A DNA stretch of 64,000 nt. It comes from Bacteroidaceae bacterium. Lineage in GTDB: Bacteria > Bacteroidota > Bacteroidia > Bacteroidales > Bacteroidaceae. The translations under genes and the position numbers were made by a program. Where the stretch lies: NCBI GenBank assembly GCA_017466065.1, contig JAFTUV010000026.1, forward strand, positions 1 to 64,000, given 5' to 3'. The notes beneath the pieces were generated by a model. The model ran no database searches. It had not been told where the DNA came from and was given only the letters and a program-made list of their open reading frames with translations. Positions 33,251 through 42,691 of the stretch are shown in pieces; the stretch's first letter is position 1, and every line of letters begins with the position of its first letter.

Positions 33251-34462
33251 ATGGAAAAAGTAAAGGATATAGCTATTGCAGAGTATGATTATCCGCTGCC
33301 CGACGATAGGATTGCAAAATACCCTCTTGCGCAGCGCGATACATCGAAACTGTTGCTCTACAAGAGTGGTGCGGTGAGCGAGGATATATTCTCCTCGTTG
33401 CCGAAGTATATTCCGCAAGGGAGCCTGATGGTGTTCAACAACACAAAGGTTATTCAGGCGCGTCTGCGTTTCAAGAAGGAAACAGGTGCAACCATCGAGG
33501 TATTCTGTTTGGAACCCGAACAGCCGGCCGATTATCAATTAGTGTTTCAGCAGACGGGTGAATGTGTGTGGCAGTGTCTTGTGGGCAACAGCAACCGTTG
33601 GAAAAGCGGTACCCTTGCACAGGTCATACGCATAGGAAACAACGATGTTACCCTCTCTGTTGAACGTGTGAGCAGTGGGGCAGTGAACAGTGTTCGTTTT
33701 ACTTGGAACGGTGGCTACTCTTTTGCCGAGGTACTCGAAGCGGCAGGGGAGCTTCCTATTCCTCCCTACCTTAACCGCAATACCGAGGAGAACGATAAGA
33801 ATACCTATCAGACAGTATATTCAAAGGTAAAAGGGTCGGTAGCGGCCCCCACCGCAGGGCTGCATTTTACTCCCGAGGTGCTGAACGGGCTTGCCGCGGC
33901 AGGTGTCGATTGCGAGGAGGTAACCTTGCACGTTGGTGCAGGAACCTTCAAGCCTGTGAAGAGTGAGCTTATAGCAGGGCACGAAATGCACGAGGAGTAT
34001 ATAGAGGTGCGCCTCTCGCTGCTCGAAAAACTGATAGCTGCCGGTGGCAATGTCGTGGCGGTGGGAACAACATCGGTGCGCACGCTCGAAAGTCTCTATT
34101 TCTTGGGCGAGGCTGTGTGTGAAAATCCTGAAATATCGCCCGATGAACTGCACGTCGGGCAATGGACGCCCTACAATCGCACTCACACCCTCACCACGCT
34201 CGAAGCCTTGCAGGCACTCGCTGCCTATTTAAAATCCAATGGCCTCGATGCGTTGCACGCCCACACACAGATTATGATTGCCCCCGGTTACACATTCCGC
34301 ATAGTGAAGGCTATTGTAACAAATTTTCATCAGCCTAAAAGCACGTTGCTGCTGCTTGTATCGGCATTCTTGAAGGGCGATTGGCGCAAAATCTACGATT
34401 ATGCCCTTGCTCACGATTTTCGTTTTTTGAGCTACGGCGATAGCTCGTTGTTAATTCCTTAA
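33251..34462 (+). CDS. queA: S-adenosylmethionine:tRNA ribosyltransferase-isomerase
   Basis: 403 residues, somewhat longer than the common 340-360. It adds the epoxycyclopentane ring in queuosine synthesis on tRNA. Recognisable segments are PDDRIAKYPLAQRDTSKLL, MVFNNTKVIQARL, PTAGLHFT, LHVGAGTFKPV and TNFHQPKSTLLLLVSAF. Preceded by a TATCTTCG -7-like box at 33225-33232; the LRR gene follows after 11 bases and is probably co-transcribed. Confidence 0.94.
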   Translation: MEKVKDIAIAEYDYPLPDDRIAKYPLAQRDTSKLLLYKSGAVSEDIFSSLPKYIPQGSLMVFNNTKVIQARLRFKKETGATIEVFCLEPEQPADYQLVFQQTGECVWQCLVGNSNRWKSGTLAQVIRIGNNDVTLSVERVSSGAVNSVRFTWNGGYSFAEVLEAAGELPIPPYLNRNTEENDKNTYQTVYSKVKGSVAAPTAGLHFTPEVLNGLAAAGVDCEEVTLHVGAGTFKPVKSELIAGHEMHEEYIEVRLSLLEKLIAAGGNVVAVGTTSVRTLESLYFLGEAVCENPEISPDELHVGQWTPYNRTHTLTTLEALQALAAYLKSNGLDALHAHTQIMIAPGYTFRIVKAIVTNFHQPKSTLLLLVSAFLKGDWRKIYDYALAHDFRFLSYGDSSLLIP

Positions 34463-34473
34463 CACCACACATT

Positions 34474-35511
34474 ATGATAACAAGAGTAGATAATATTCCT
34501 TATTTGTTGAATGATGCCGACGGCACTGCCGTTGTTACAAAGAACGATGTTCCTTACAGCGGTTGTGTGAAAATTCCAACGACTATAAGTGTTGCCGGTC
34601 GCGAATATCGTGTGACCGAGATTATCGACGAGGCATTCGCCGGTTGCACGGCATTGCAGACGGTGCAGATAGGCGATGCTGTGGAGAGTGTGGGCATTGC
34701 AGCATTCGAGGGCTGCTCGTCGCTATCGTCGTTGCAGATGGGCGATGCGTTGCACATAGTGGGTATGCGTGCGTTCAAAAGGTGCACGGCGCTTCGTGAA
34801 GTGCTTTTTCCCCGCGGGGTTATAGTGATAGGCCGCAGTGCCTTTGAGGGCTGCACCACACTCGAAAAGGTGTTCCTTCCCGATGCGCTCATAAACATTG
34901 AGCCGTCGTTGTTCGATGGCTGCACTGCGCTTCGCAAGGTGTCGCTCCCCTCGGGAATAGACAGTGTGGGCGAGTATGCTTTTTGCGCTTGCTCGTCATT
35001 GAGTGAGATAGCCCTGCCGCAAGGGGTACTCTCAATCGAGGGGTGGGCCTTCCGCGACTGTGTGTCGCTCGAAAAGGTTGAACTTCCGCAATCGCTTGTT
35101 TCGGTTAAGAAGGGAGCATTTTGGGGCTGTTCATCGCTCATGGGTTTTTCTCTGCCGTCGGGGGTTAATATGCTCGACCAAGGTGTGCTTGCCGGTTGCA
35201 CGGCGTTACGCTCCGTGGCGTTGCACGGCGGTGTGTTGAGCATCGGCTACGGTGCTTTTTATAATTGCTCGTCTATTGAACGCATAGATGTTCCGGCCGC
35301 GGTGGTGAATGTGGGTGAGCAGGCTTTCCGCAGTTGCTCGTCGCTGAAAGAACTTCACATAGCCTCTCCCGTCGCTCCTATGTGCTCGGGCGATATTGCC
35401 GATGCGCAGGTCTATTCCTCGGCGACACTCTTTGTGCCTCAGGGTGCTGTGGGCGAATATGGCTTTGCCCGCGTGTGGGACAGGTTTGCCAATGTGGAGG
35501 AGGATTGCTGA
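34474..35511 (+). CDS. leucine-rich-repeat protein, BspA/LRR_5 type
   Basis: 345 residues with eleven repeats of about 23 residues (pattern AFxxCssLxxVxLPxxvxxIg) between about residues 50 and 310. A short N-terminal cap and a C-terminal segment (TLFVPQGAVGEYGFA) complete the fold. BspA-type repeats mediate protein binding and are usually on secreted proteins, but this one has no signal peptide or lipobox and so should be cytoplasmic unless exported in another way. It follows queA by 11 bases. Function unknown. Confidence 0.85.
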   Translation: MITRVDNIPYLLNDADGTAVVTKNDVPYSGCVKIPTTISVAGREYRVTEIIDEAFAGCTALQTVQIGDAVESVGIAAFEGCSSLSSLQMGDALHIVGMRAFKRCTALREVLFPRGVIVIGRSAFEGCTTLEKVFLPDALINIEPSLFDGCTALRKVSLPSGIDSVGEYAFCACSSLSEIALPQGVLSIEGWAFRDCVSLEKVELPQSLVSVKKGAFWGCSSLMGFSLPSGVNMLDQGVLAGCTALRSVALHGGVLSIGYGAFYNCSSIERIDVPAAVVNVGEQAFRSCSSLKELHIASPVAPMCSGDIADAQVYSSATLFVPQGAVGEYGFARVWDRFANVEEDC

Positions 35512-35583
35512 ATTTCCCGGTTTTTACGATAAAATCTTAAACATTTTTTCACACAGGCTGTTATCTTATTATAATTTAGGATA

Positions 35584-35916
35584 ATGGCACGCATATTGAA
35601 TATTTTTCTTGCAGCGGTGGTTTTTGCTGCTTGCGCAGACGATGGTGATAAATTACCCTCGGCAGCCGGCGTTTACAGTTTGTCGCTTGGCAAAGAGAAC
35701 CGTATGCCGTCGGTCGACCATTTTTTCCCCTCCTATTATAATATAGAACTTTTGGAAGCGGATAGCTTGCATCCGGTAATGGAGATTACCTATATGTCGC
35801 GAAGGCAGTCGGGTGGCGATTATCGTTGGGTGGATGCCGTGCTCCGTATGGATATTACTGCCGAACAGCGGGCTTTGTTGCGTGAACTTATGTATGAGGG
35901 TGCTTGGGCACCTTAG
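35584..35916 (+). CDS. small putative lipoprotein
   Basis: 110 residues. The start ARILNIFLAAVVFAACADD has a hydrophobic core ending in a lipobox-like AAC, giving a mature domain of about 92 residues, partly beta-rich with two WVDAVLRMDI-like strands. Not recognised. It stands 72 bases after the LRR gene and 230 bases before the TonB-receptor operon, separated from the latter by a promoter. Confidence 0.6.
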   Translation: MARILNIFLAAVVFAACADDGDKLPSAAGVYSLSLGKENRMPSVDHFFPSYYNIELLEADSLHPVMEITYMSRRQSGGDYRWVDAVLRMDITAEQRALLRELMYEGAWAP

Positions 35917-36079
35917 AGCTTATGCGAAGAACCGAGGGGATAGAACAGTTGCAAGCTGTTGTTGAATGCTCTGAGATTGTTGGTTCATCATGGATATTTC
36001 AGCGGGAAAGTATTATTAAACTCCCGCAATTCATAATAAATTGTTAACAAAATATAGAAAATATACCAATAAATTGTGA

Positions 36080-36110
36080 TTGTCCTCCATTTTGGTTGAT
36101 GCTACCTTTG
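36080..36110 (+). promoter_or_regulatory. promoter of the TonB-receptor operon
   Basis: TACCTTTG at 36103-36110 with TTG at 36080-36082, spacer 20 bases; a second TTTG at 36091 is at the wrong distance. Leader of about 32 bases before the ATG at 36148. No Fur-type palindrome was seen. Confidence 0.5.
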
Positions 36111-36147
36111 CATCGGTTAATAGGAAACAATTACTCACAAATTGGTA

Positions 36148-39102
36148 ATGAAAAGGTTTTTATTGATAATTATCGTAGCACATTGTTGTTTGTTATCTTT
36201 TTCCCGGCAATATAACATTACCGGAAAGGTTGTTGACGGGAAAGATAAAACAGCGATTGCATTTGCAACCGTCCATCTGTCCGAGAGTGAGTTGTGGGCT
36301 ATAACCGATGCTAATGGTATGTTTTACATAGAAGAGGTGCCGGCCGGAATTGTTACGCTGACAGTGCGCTATTTGGGGTATGTCACTCATACACAAAAAC
36401 TTGATGTGGATAGAAATGTCGGGGGGCTTATAATTCCTTTGCAGAGGAGTAACCTGACAATTGATGGAGTAGTGGTTACTGCGCAGAAGAGGAACGACGA
36501 AGAAACGACATCTTATATAATAGACCGTACAACGCTCGACCACGCTCAAATTATAAATGTTTCGAGCTTGGTCTCCTTGTTGCCCGGCGGTAAAACAGTG
36601 GGCGACCAGAATTTGGCTGCAACCGATACCCGTATTGCATTGCGCAGCGGCAGCAATGAACTTGGCAATGCTTCATTCGGTACAGCAATTGATGTCGATG
36701 GAGTGCGCTTGCAGAATAACTCGGCAATGGATGAGATTAAGGGTGTCGACGTGCGTAATATAAGTTCTTCCAATATTGAATCGGTTGAGATTGTCACCGG
36801 CATTCCTTCGGTAGAGTATGGCGACCTTTCAAATGGAATTGTGAAAATAAATACAAGAAAGGGTAAAACTCCGTGGCATATAGACTTTGCCATTGAACCT
36901 AAAACCAAACAGATTGCCGTTGGCAAGGGTTGGGAGCTGGGCAAGCGTTACGGTACGCTTAATACATCATTTGAACATACAAAATCGGTGTCAAATATAT
37001 TGTCGCCATACACGGCATACGACCGTAACACATTCTCTGTCACATACGCAAATACCTTTAATGAGCATAAAGGGCATCCTTTTTCCATCACTGCCAATAT
37101 TGCAGGCAATATTGGCGGATATGATTCAAAGGCCGACCCTGATGCTTTTCGTGATACATACACCGATGTGCGTGACTACACATTCCGCGGTAATGTGAAA
37201 CTCGATTGGTTACTGAATAAGTCGTGGATAACCAATGTTGGCCTTATGGCGTCGATGGTCTATTCGGACAAACTTTCCAAGATAAAATCGAATGAGAGCA
37301 GTGCCTCAACACGCCCTTATATCCACACGCGTGAAGAGGGGTATTTTGTGGCATCAAAATATGATGAGAACCCTGCCGCAAATATTATTCTGAGTCCCAC
37401 TGGTTATTGGTACCGAATGAATTACACCGATAGCAAGCCGATTGATTATCGGTTGAAGATAAAGGCCGACTGGGCGCACCGATGGAATGAGGTAAACAAC
37501 CGCTTGATGTTTGGTGCCGAATGGAGTTGCAACGGGAACAATGGTCGTGGTAAATATTACGATGATATGCGTTATGCTCCCACTTGGCGAGAATTTCGTT
37601 ACGACGAATTGCCCTTTATGCATAATTATGCAATTTATTTGGAGGACCGTGTAGCTTTTCCTGTTGGCAATGAGTCTTTTATGCAGATAACTGCCGGTAT
37701 TCGTTCCGATATAACCAATATCAGTGAATCGGAGTATGGGACTGCATCCTCTTTCTCGCCGCGTGTTAATGCAAAGTATACTCTATGGGAGAATAAAGAC
37801 TTGTGGATTAGTGATTTAAGTGTTTATGGTGGCGTTGGAAAGTCGGTTAAACTACCATCGTTCGAGGTGCTTTATCCCTCTCCCACATACAGCGATAAAC
37901 TTGCTTTTGCATCGACATCGACCGACGATAACACAGCCTATTATGCCTACTATACAATGCCGGTAAAAGCTATACATAACCCTAATTTGGAGTGGCAATA
38001 TACACGCCAGATGGAGCTGGGATTGGAAACTAAAATTAAAGGAAACAAAATTTCGGTGTCGGCTTTCTATAATAAAACGGTAAATCCATATATGTCGGTA
38101 TATGAGTATGTGCCGTACAGCTATAAGCAAACGACACAGGAGCATCTGAATGATTGTCTTATTCCGTCGGGCAATCGTGTATATAGTATCAATCAGGAAA
38201 CGGGTATTGTTACGGTAGATGACAGAACGGGTGTGCTCCCATCGCAACAGCTTGCCTATAATACGCGAAATACGTTCAAGAGTAATGTGCGTTATACCAA
38301 CGGCTCGCCTGTGAGAAGATACGGCATTGACTGGGTAATAGATTTTGCTCGAATTGATTTCTTAAAGACTTCAATCCGCTTGGATGGCAAATATTATCAC
38401 TATAAGGGACTCGATGAAACGATGTGTGCATCTGTTCCTGCATCGGAATCGACAATGGCCGATGGAAATCCATATAAGTATGTCGCCTATTACAAAGGTA
38501 CAAATTCCGGTTCTGTAACTGTTTCAAACGGTGCTCTTTCCAAGCAACTGGATATTAACCTTACCATAACCACACACATTCCCAAGGTGCGTATGATTCT
38601 CTCGGTGAGAGTAGAGGGCAGCCTTTATAATTACAAGCAGGCCCTGAACGAATTTAGTGATGGTGCCCGTGGCTTTGTGTTGGAGGAGCCCGGTGACTAT
38701 TTTGGCTCCGATACAGATATATATGACAGGAATAAGTATGTTGCAGTTTATCCATTGTACTACACCACTTGGGAGGACCCGGCTACTAAAATTCCCTTTG
38801 CCGAGGCATTCGCTTGGGCCAGAGAGCACGACAAGGCGTTATATAACGAACTTGCCAAAATGGTTGTAAAGACCAATACAGCCTATTACTTCAACCCGAA
38901 CCGCATTTCGTCTTCATTTGCAGCAAACATAAACCTTACCAAGGAGATTGGCGACAAGGTGTTGGTGACATTCTTTGCAAAAAATTTCTTTCATCACACG
39001 GGGAAGGTGAAGTCGTCGCAGACCGGGTTGGAATCGTCGCTCTTCAACAGCTCTAATTTTACTAAATTTTATTATGGATTATCGTTAAAACTAAAATTAT
39101 AA
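36148..39102 (+). CDS. TonB-dependent outer-membrane receptor
   Basis: 984 residues. A signal peptide of about 20 residues, a carboxypeptidase-regulatory-like beta domain (about 22-105, ITGKVVDGKDKTAIAFATVHL), the plug domain (about 115-245, with SVEIVTGIPSVEYGDLSNG) and a 22-strand beta-barrel ending in an aromatic-rich strand (FYYGLSLKLKL). It lacks an adjacent SusD partner, so it is probably not a glycan importer; size and layout fit receptors for metallophores, heme or metal complexes. The ATG at 36148 is chosen over an upstream TTG at 36142. First gene of an eight-gene plus-strand unit running to 45876. Confidence 0.92.
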   Translation: MKRFLLIIIVAHCCLLSFSRQYNITGKVVDGKDKTAIAFATVHLSESELWAITDANGMFYIEEVPAGIVTLTVRYLGYVTHTQKLDVDRNVGGLIIPLQRSNLTIDGVVVTAQKRNDEETTSYIIDRTTLDHAQIINVSSLVSLLPGGKTVGDQNLAATDTRIALRSGSNELGNASFGTAIDVDGVRLQNNSAMDEIKGVDVRNISSSNIESVEIVTGIPSVEYGDLSNGIVKINTRKGKTPWHIDFAIEPKTKQIAVGKGWELGKRYGTLNTSFEHTKSVSNILSPYTAYDRNTFSVTYANTFNEHKGHPFSITANIAGNIGGYDSKADPDAFRDTYTDVRDYTFRGNVKLDWLLNKSWITNVGLMASMVYSDKLSKIKSNESSASTRPYIHTREEGYFVASKYDENPAANIILSPTGYWYRMNYTDSKPIDYRLKIKADWAHRWNEVNNRLMFGAEWSCNGNNGRGKYYDDMRYAPTWREFRYDELPFMHNYAIYLEDRVAFPVGNESFMQITAGIRSDITNISESEYGTASSFSPRVNAKYTLWENKDLWISDLSVYGGVGKSVKLPSFEVLYPSPTYSDKLAFASTSTDDNTAYYAYYTMPVKAIHNPNLEWQYTRQMELGLETKIKGNKISVSAFYNKTVNPYMSVYEYVPYSYKQTTQEHLNDCLIPSGNRVYSINQETGIVTVDDRTGVLPSQQLAYNTRNTFKSNVRYTNGSPVRRYGIDWVIDFARIDFLKTSIRLDGKYYHYKGLDETMCASVPASESTMADGNPYKYVAYYKGTNSGSVTVSNGALSKQLDINLTITTHIPKVRMILSVRVEGSLYNYKQALNEFSDGARGFVLEEPGDYFGSDTDIYDRNKYVAVYPLYYTTWEDPATKIPFAEAFAWAREHDKALYNELAKMVVKTNTAYYFNPNRISSSFAANINLTKEIGDKVLVTFFAKNFFHHTGKVKSSQTGLESSLFNSSNFTKFYYGLSLKLKL

Positions 39103-39123
39103 TTAACTAAAAAAAAAGATGTT

Positions 39124-40458
39124 ATGAAAAAGTATTCATTATTGTGGGTCTTGGCACTGATTATTGGTGTAGCTCCATTGTTTGTAGCGTGTAGCGATGA
39201 CGATGAAATGTCCTATCCCACCTATCCCGTGGAGATTCAATTAAGCTATCCGCAGGACGGTGATATTACAGCCGTGGCCGGTGTACGTGTCTCCTTGACA
39301 GGAAATGGTCAGGTATATACAGCTTATACCAACGAGAGCGGTGTATGCCAATTTTATGTACCTGTCGGTATTTATGAAGCAATGGTAAGTGAGCAGAGAA
39401 CTGTTGGTGGTTTCACCTATCTGCTTAATTGTGTGAAGAGCGGAATAGTTGTTACTATGTCGGGCGTAGAGGGTGGTGATATTACACTCGAACTGACAGA
39501 GTCGAAGGCCGGACAGGTAATTATAAAAGAGCTGTACAATGGCGGTTGTCCCAAGAACGATGGTTCGGGTCAGTATCAATTTGATAAGTATGCCATTCTT
39601 TATAACAATTCTGACCAACCTGCCGTGCTCGATAATCTATGCTTAGGTATGGTCGACCCTTATAATGCCAATGCTGCCACCAATAATTATGTCAACGGTT
39701 CGCTCTCTTATGCCGGTGCCGGTTACACTCCTGCAATAAATGGTATATGGTATACACAGGGTGCAGTGACACTTGCTCCCGGTGAGCAGATTGTGGTTGC
39801 TATGACAGGTGCAATAGACCACACCCAGACATATAACTATTCGGTCGATTTGAGCAAAGCCGATTATTGCACCTACGATATGAACGATTATGAAAATACA
39901 AGTTATTATCCTGCTCCCTCGGAACTTATCCCCGAAAGCAGCTATATGCTTGCATATAAGTATGGTAAAGGTAATGCTTGGCCTTTGAGTATGGTGTCGC
40001 CTGCATTCTACATCTTTTCGACAAAGGATGTTGCTCCCGAAACTTTTGCGAGCAACCCCGATTATCACTACACAGCCGGCAAAGAGGGTAATGTGGTCTA
40101 TTGTTGTGCAAAAGTTCCTAATGAGTGGATTCTCGATGGTATTGAGGTGTTCTCGACTGCCTATCTCGATACAAACAAAAAGCGTTTTACCGATGACATT
40201 GATGCAGGCTCGGTTCTGTTGACCAATAAACTTGGACACAGCCTCTATCGTAATGTGGATAAAGAGGCAACCGAGGCGTTGGAAGAGAATAACGGTAAAT
40301 TGGTTTATGGCTATGACCTTGGTGTCGATGCTTCTACCGACCCGAGTGGTATTGATGCCGAGGCTTCAATTAAGAATGGTGCACGCATAATATATCAGGA
40401 TACAAACAATTCAACAAACGACTTTCACGAGCGTGTGCAGGCTTCGTTGAGGGATTAA
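39124..40458 (+). CDS. DUF4876-type lipoprotein
   Basis: 444 residues with a lipoprotein signal (lipobox FVAC, cysteine at about residue 23) followed by an Asp-rich stretch CSDDDEMS, the usual surface-export signal of Bacteroidetes lipoproteins. A carboxypeptidase-like beta domain (about 35-120) precedes a larger domain with an LTD-like start (GQVIIKELYNGGC). From memory this is DUF4876. The gene lies 21 bases after the receptor, so it is probably the surface-exposed partner that captures the ligand. Confidence 0.8.
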   Translation: MKKYSLLWVLALIIGVAPLFVACSDDDEMSYPTYPVEIQLSYPQDGDITAVAGVRVSLTGNGQVYTAYTNESGVCQFYVPVGIYEAMVSEQRTVGGFTYLLNCVKSGIVVTMSGVEGGDITLELTESKAGQVIIKELYNGGCPKNDGSGQYQFDKYAILYNNSDQPAVLDNLCLGMVDPYNANAATNNYVNGSLSYAGAGYTPAINGIWYTQGAVTLAPGEQIVVAMTGAIDHTQTYNYSVDLSKADYCTYDMNDYENTSYYPAPSELIPESSYMLAYKYGKGNAWPLSMVSPAFYIFSTKDVAPETFASNPDYHYTAGKEGNVVYCCAKVPNEWILDGIEVFSTAYLDTNKKRFTDDIDAGSVLLTNKLGHSLYRNVDKEATEALEENNGKLVYGYDLGVDASTDPSGIDAEASIKNGARIIYQDTNNSTNDFHERVQASLRD

Positions 40459-40461
40459 TAT

Positions 40462-42078
40462 ATGTTTAATTATTCAAAAATATTGATTATTGGGTTGATA
40501 GCCGGGGCTTTATGCTCCGGCCTATCGGCGCAACAGACCCACGGCATAGGTTGGAGGACCATTGAGCAGGTGGGCACTACAAATGCGTGGCTGTCGAGTG
40601 TGAATGCAGCCGGGCTTTATACCTTGTCGTCAATTCGTATGTCGCTTGTCGAGGGATATGCCGGCAAGAAGAGTGGCGATTTTGTCAATTATGGAAGTTC
40701 GGATAATAGTTTGAAGCTCGGTGCTGTTGCGGAGTCGTTCTACCGACTTAATTCCACGGTGGTGTTTTATGGCTTGCTTGACTATAACAGGTTCACCGGC
40801 AAGAATATGGCAGGCTCCTATTTTATTGACCCCGATGATGCTCCCTTTAATATTGTTGAGTATAGCGACGATAATAGAGGGGAAAAAGAGATGGAGCATT
40901 ATCATCTGACCGGAGCGGTGAGTGTCGATTTATCCGAGAAGATAGTTCTTGGCGCAAAACTCAATTACATTGTTGCCAATTATGCCAAGATGAAGGACCT
41001 GCGTCACAAAAGCGAGCTTATGGACTTGGATGCAGCTGTCGGAGTGGTTCTGCGCCTTGCCCCTCGTTTCGATTTAGGCATTAGTGCCACATATAGGCGC
41101 AGGGTAGAGGGTGTTTACATTGATATGTATGGCACTACCGATAAAACATATAATTCACTTATAGACTATGGTGCTTTTTGGGGCAAGAAGGAGCAGTTTG
41201 GCGAGAATGGATATACAAGTGATGGGGAGGAGAAACCTCTTGCCGATAACTATTATGGTGTTTCTTTCCAAACAAATTGGATTATAAGCGATAGGTTGCA
41301 CTGGTTCAACGAACTGTCGGCTTGCGTGAGAGATGGATATTATGGAAAGAAATCGCCATCGACGGTTGTTTTCAGCGAACATAGCGGCGTGCACTATTCT
41401 TATAAAGGCCGATTGTCGCTTCTAAAAAAGAACAGTGAACATTTCTTCAATGTCGCTGCACTATACAAAGAGGTGGAGAATTGCGAGAATATCTACCGTT
41501 ACGATAACGAAGGTGGCGGTCTCACAAATGTCAATTATTATGGCGAACTTGAAACTTCGGGTAAGAAATATTTTCAAGCCCAAGTAGGTTACGCCGGTCA
41601 TTGGGCTGTGGTTGACGATGCACCACAATGGGTGACAACAGCATCTTTAACCTATTTGAATCGTGATATTAAGGCGTCGATATATCCCTATTACCGTAAG
41701 CAACAGTTGCACCGCTATGTGATAAATGTTGCAACCGAGCGAATGATATATTGCAAGAATGATGCTTATACGTTTCGCTTAGGTGCAACCTATCAAAAGG
41801 GAGGTGGAGAGCCTTTTGAGGATAGGATGTATTCATCGACGACAACAAGCGGAAACACGCCCAAGAGTATGTCGCTCTATCTTATGCAGGAGTATGAGTA
41901 TCTGACCAATGCTGCTGTAAAAGGGGAGGCTGGCTTCAAATATACCCGTCGTATAAGCGACAGTGGAATGAGAGTATATATCTCGTTTACTTATGGCTAT
42001 ACAAAAGCATTTGATGTTACATATTTGCAGGGCAGCAGCCTGAATGATTATCAATTTAAAATAGGGTGTACATTTTAA
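40462..42078 (+). CDS. outer-membrane beta-barrel protein, DUF6850-like
   Basis: 538 residues with a signal peptide ending in LSAQ. The mature protein shows many alternating amphipathic strands rich in Tyr and Phe and ends in a barrel-like strand (YQFKIGCTF), so it should form a beta-barrel in the outer membrane. I believe it matches DUF6850. It follows the DUF4876 gene by 3 bases. It could be a second pore or an assembly partner of the receptor; not a TonB-dependent receptor, since no plug is visible. Confidence 0.75.
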   Translation: MFNYSKILIIGLIAGALCSGLSAQQTHGIGWRTIEQVGTTNAWLSSVNAAGLYTLSSIRMSLVEGYAGKKSGDFVNYGSSDNSLKLGAVAESFYRLNSTVVFYGLLDYNRFTGKNMAGSYFIDPDDAPFNIVEYSDDNRGEKEMEHYHLTGAVSVDLSEKIVLGAKLNYIVANYAKMKDLRHKSELMDLDAAVGVVLRLAPRFDLGISATYRRRVEGVYIDMYGTTDKTYNSLIDYGAFWGKKEQFGENGYTSDGEEKPLADNYYGVSFQTNWIISDRLHWFNELSACVRDGYYGKKSPSTVVFSEHSGVHYSYKGRLSLLKKNSEHFFNVAALYKEVENCENIYRYDNEGGGLTNVNYYGELETSGKKYFQAQVGYAGHWAVVDDAPQWVTTASLTYLNRDIKASIYPYYRKQQLHRYVINVATERMIYCKNDAYTFRLGATYQKGGGEPFEDRMYSSTTTSGNTPKSMSLYLMQEYEYLTNAAVKGEAGFKYTRRISDSGMRVYISFTYGYTKAFDVTYLQGSSLNDYQFKIGCTF

Positions 42079-42115
42079 AAATATCTAATAAATTATCAAA
42101 TAAAAAATTAAACAA

Positions 42116-42691
42116 ATGAAAACAATGAAATTTACAATCGCCGCAATGGCTTTTATGTGTTTGGCAATATCGTGTGGTAACAAACAGCAGAGTGCAGCAC
42201 AGGCAGTGGAAGAAACAGAAGTAGCATCGGTTATGGATGTCGATGCATTGCTTGCCGATGCCGAAAATCTGGTTAACAAGGAGGTTGTCTTTGACGGTGT
42301 GTGTACGCACGCCTGCAAGCACGGTGCAACAAAGATTTTTATGATGGGCAGCGACGATACAAAAACAATCAGGGTAGAGGCGGCCAAGCTCGGTTCTTTC
42401 GACACCAAGTGCATAAACAACATTGTAAAGATTAACGGTATATTAAAGGAAGAGCGTGTCGATGAGGCCTATTTGCAAATGTGGGAGGCTAAAAACAAAG
42501 CACAAGGCGATAATCACGGCGACGGCGAGGGTGGTTGCAGCACCGAGAAAAATGCTCGCGGTGAAACGGCCAACACCGTGGAGGGGCGCATTGCCGATTT
42601 TCGTGCAAAGATAGCCAAGCGTCAAGAGGAGTGTGGAAAGGCTTATTTGTCGTTCTATTTCGTAGAGGCTGTTTCTTATGAAATTCAATAA
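42116..42691 (+). CDS. lipoprotein with C-x-H-x-C-x-H strand and OB-like fold
   Basis: 191 residues. Lipobox ISC at Cys20. Residues 50-125 look like the OB fold of tRNA_anti-like/DUF4920-type periplasmic proteins (NKEVVFDGVC, KTIRVEAA, NNIVKINGIL). In its second strand residues 63-69 read C-T-H-A-C-K-H, placing two Cys and two His on one face. A second Cys/His-rich loop follows (HGDGEGGC, about 140). This strongly suggests metal or heme handling in the periplasm. It overlaps the next gene by 14 bases, so the two proteins are translationally coupled. Confidence 0.8.
   Translation: MKTMKFTIAAMAFMCLAISCGNKQQSAAQAVEETEVASVMDVDALLADAENLVNKEVVFDGVCTHACKHGATKIFMMGSDDTKTIRVEAAKLGSFDTKCINNIVKINGILKEERVDEAYLQMWEAKNKAQGDNHGDGEGGCSTEKNARGETANTVEGRIADFRAKIAKRQEECGKAYLSFYFVEAVSYEIQ

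Noticed and set aside
36142..36147. TTG start two codons upstream for the TonB receptor
   Set aside because: The ATG at 36148 opens a normal signal peptide and needs no rare start codon.
36148..39102. SusC-type glycan importer
   Set aside because: No SusD homologue, glycoside hydrolase or hybrid sensor lies nearby, and the partner genes are of PepSY and ABC type.
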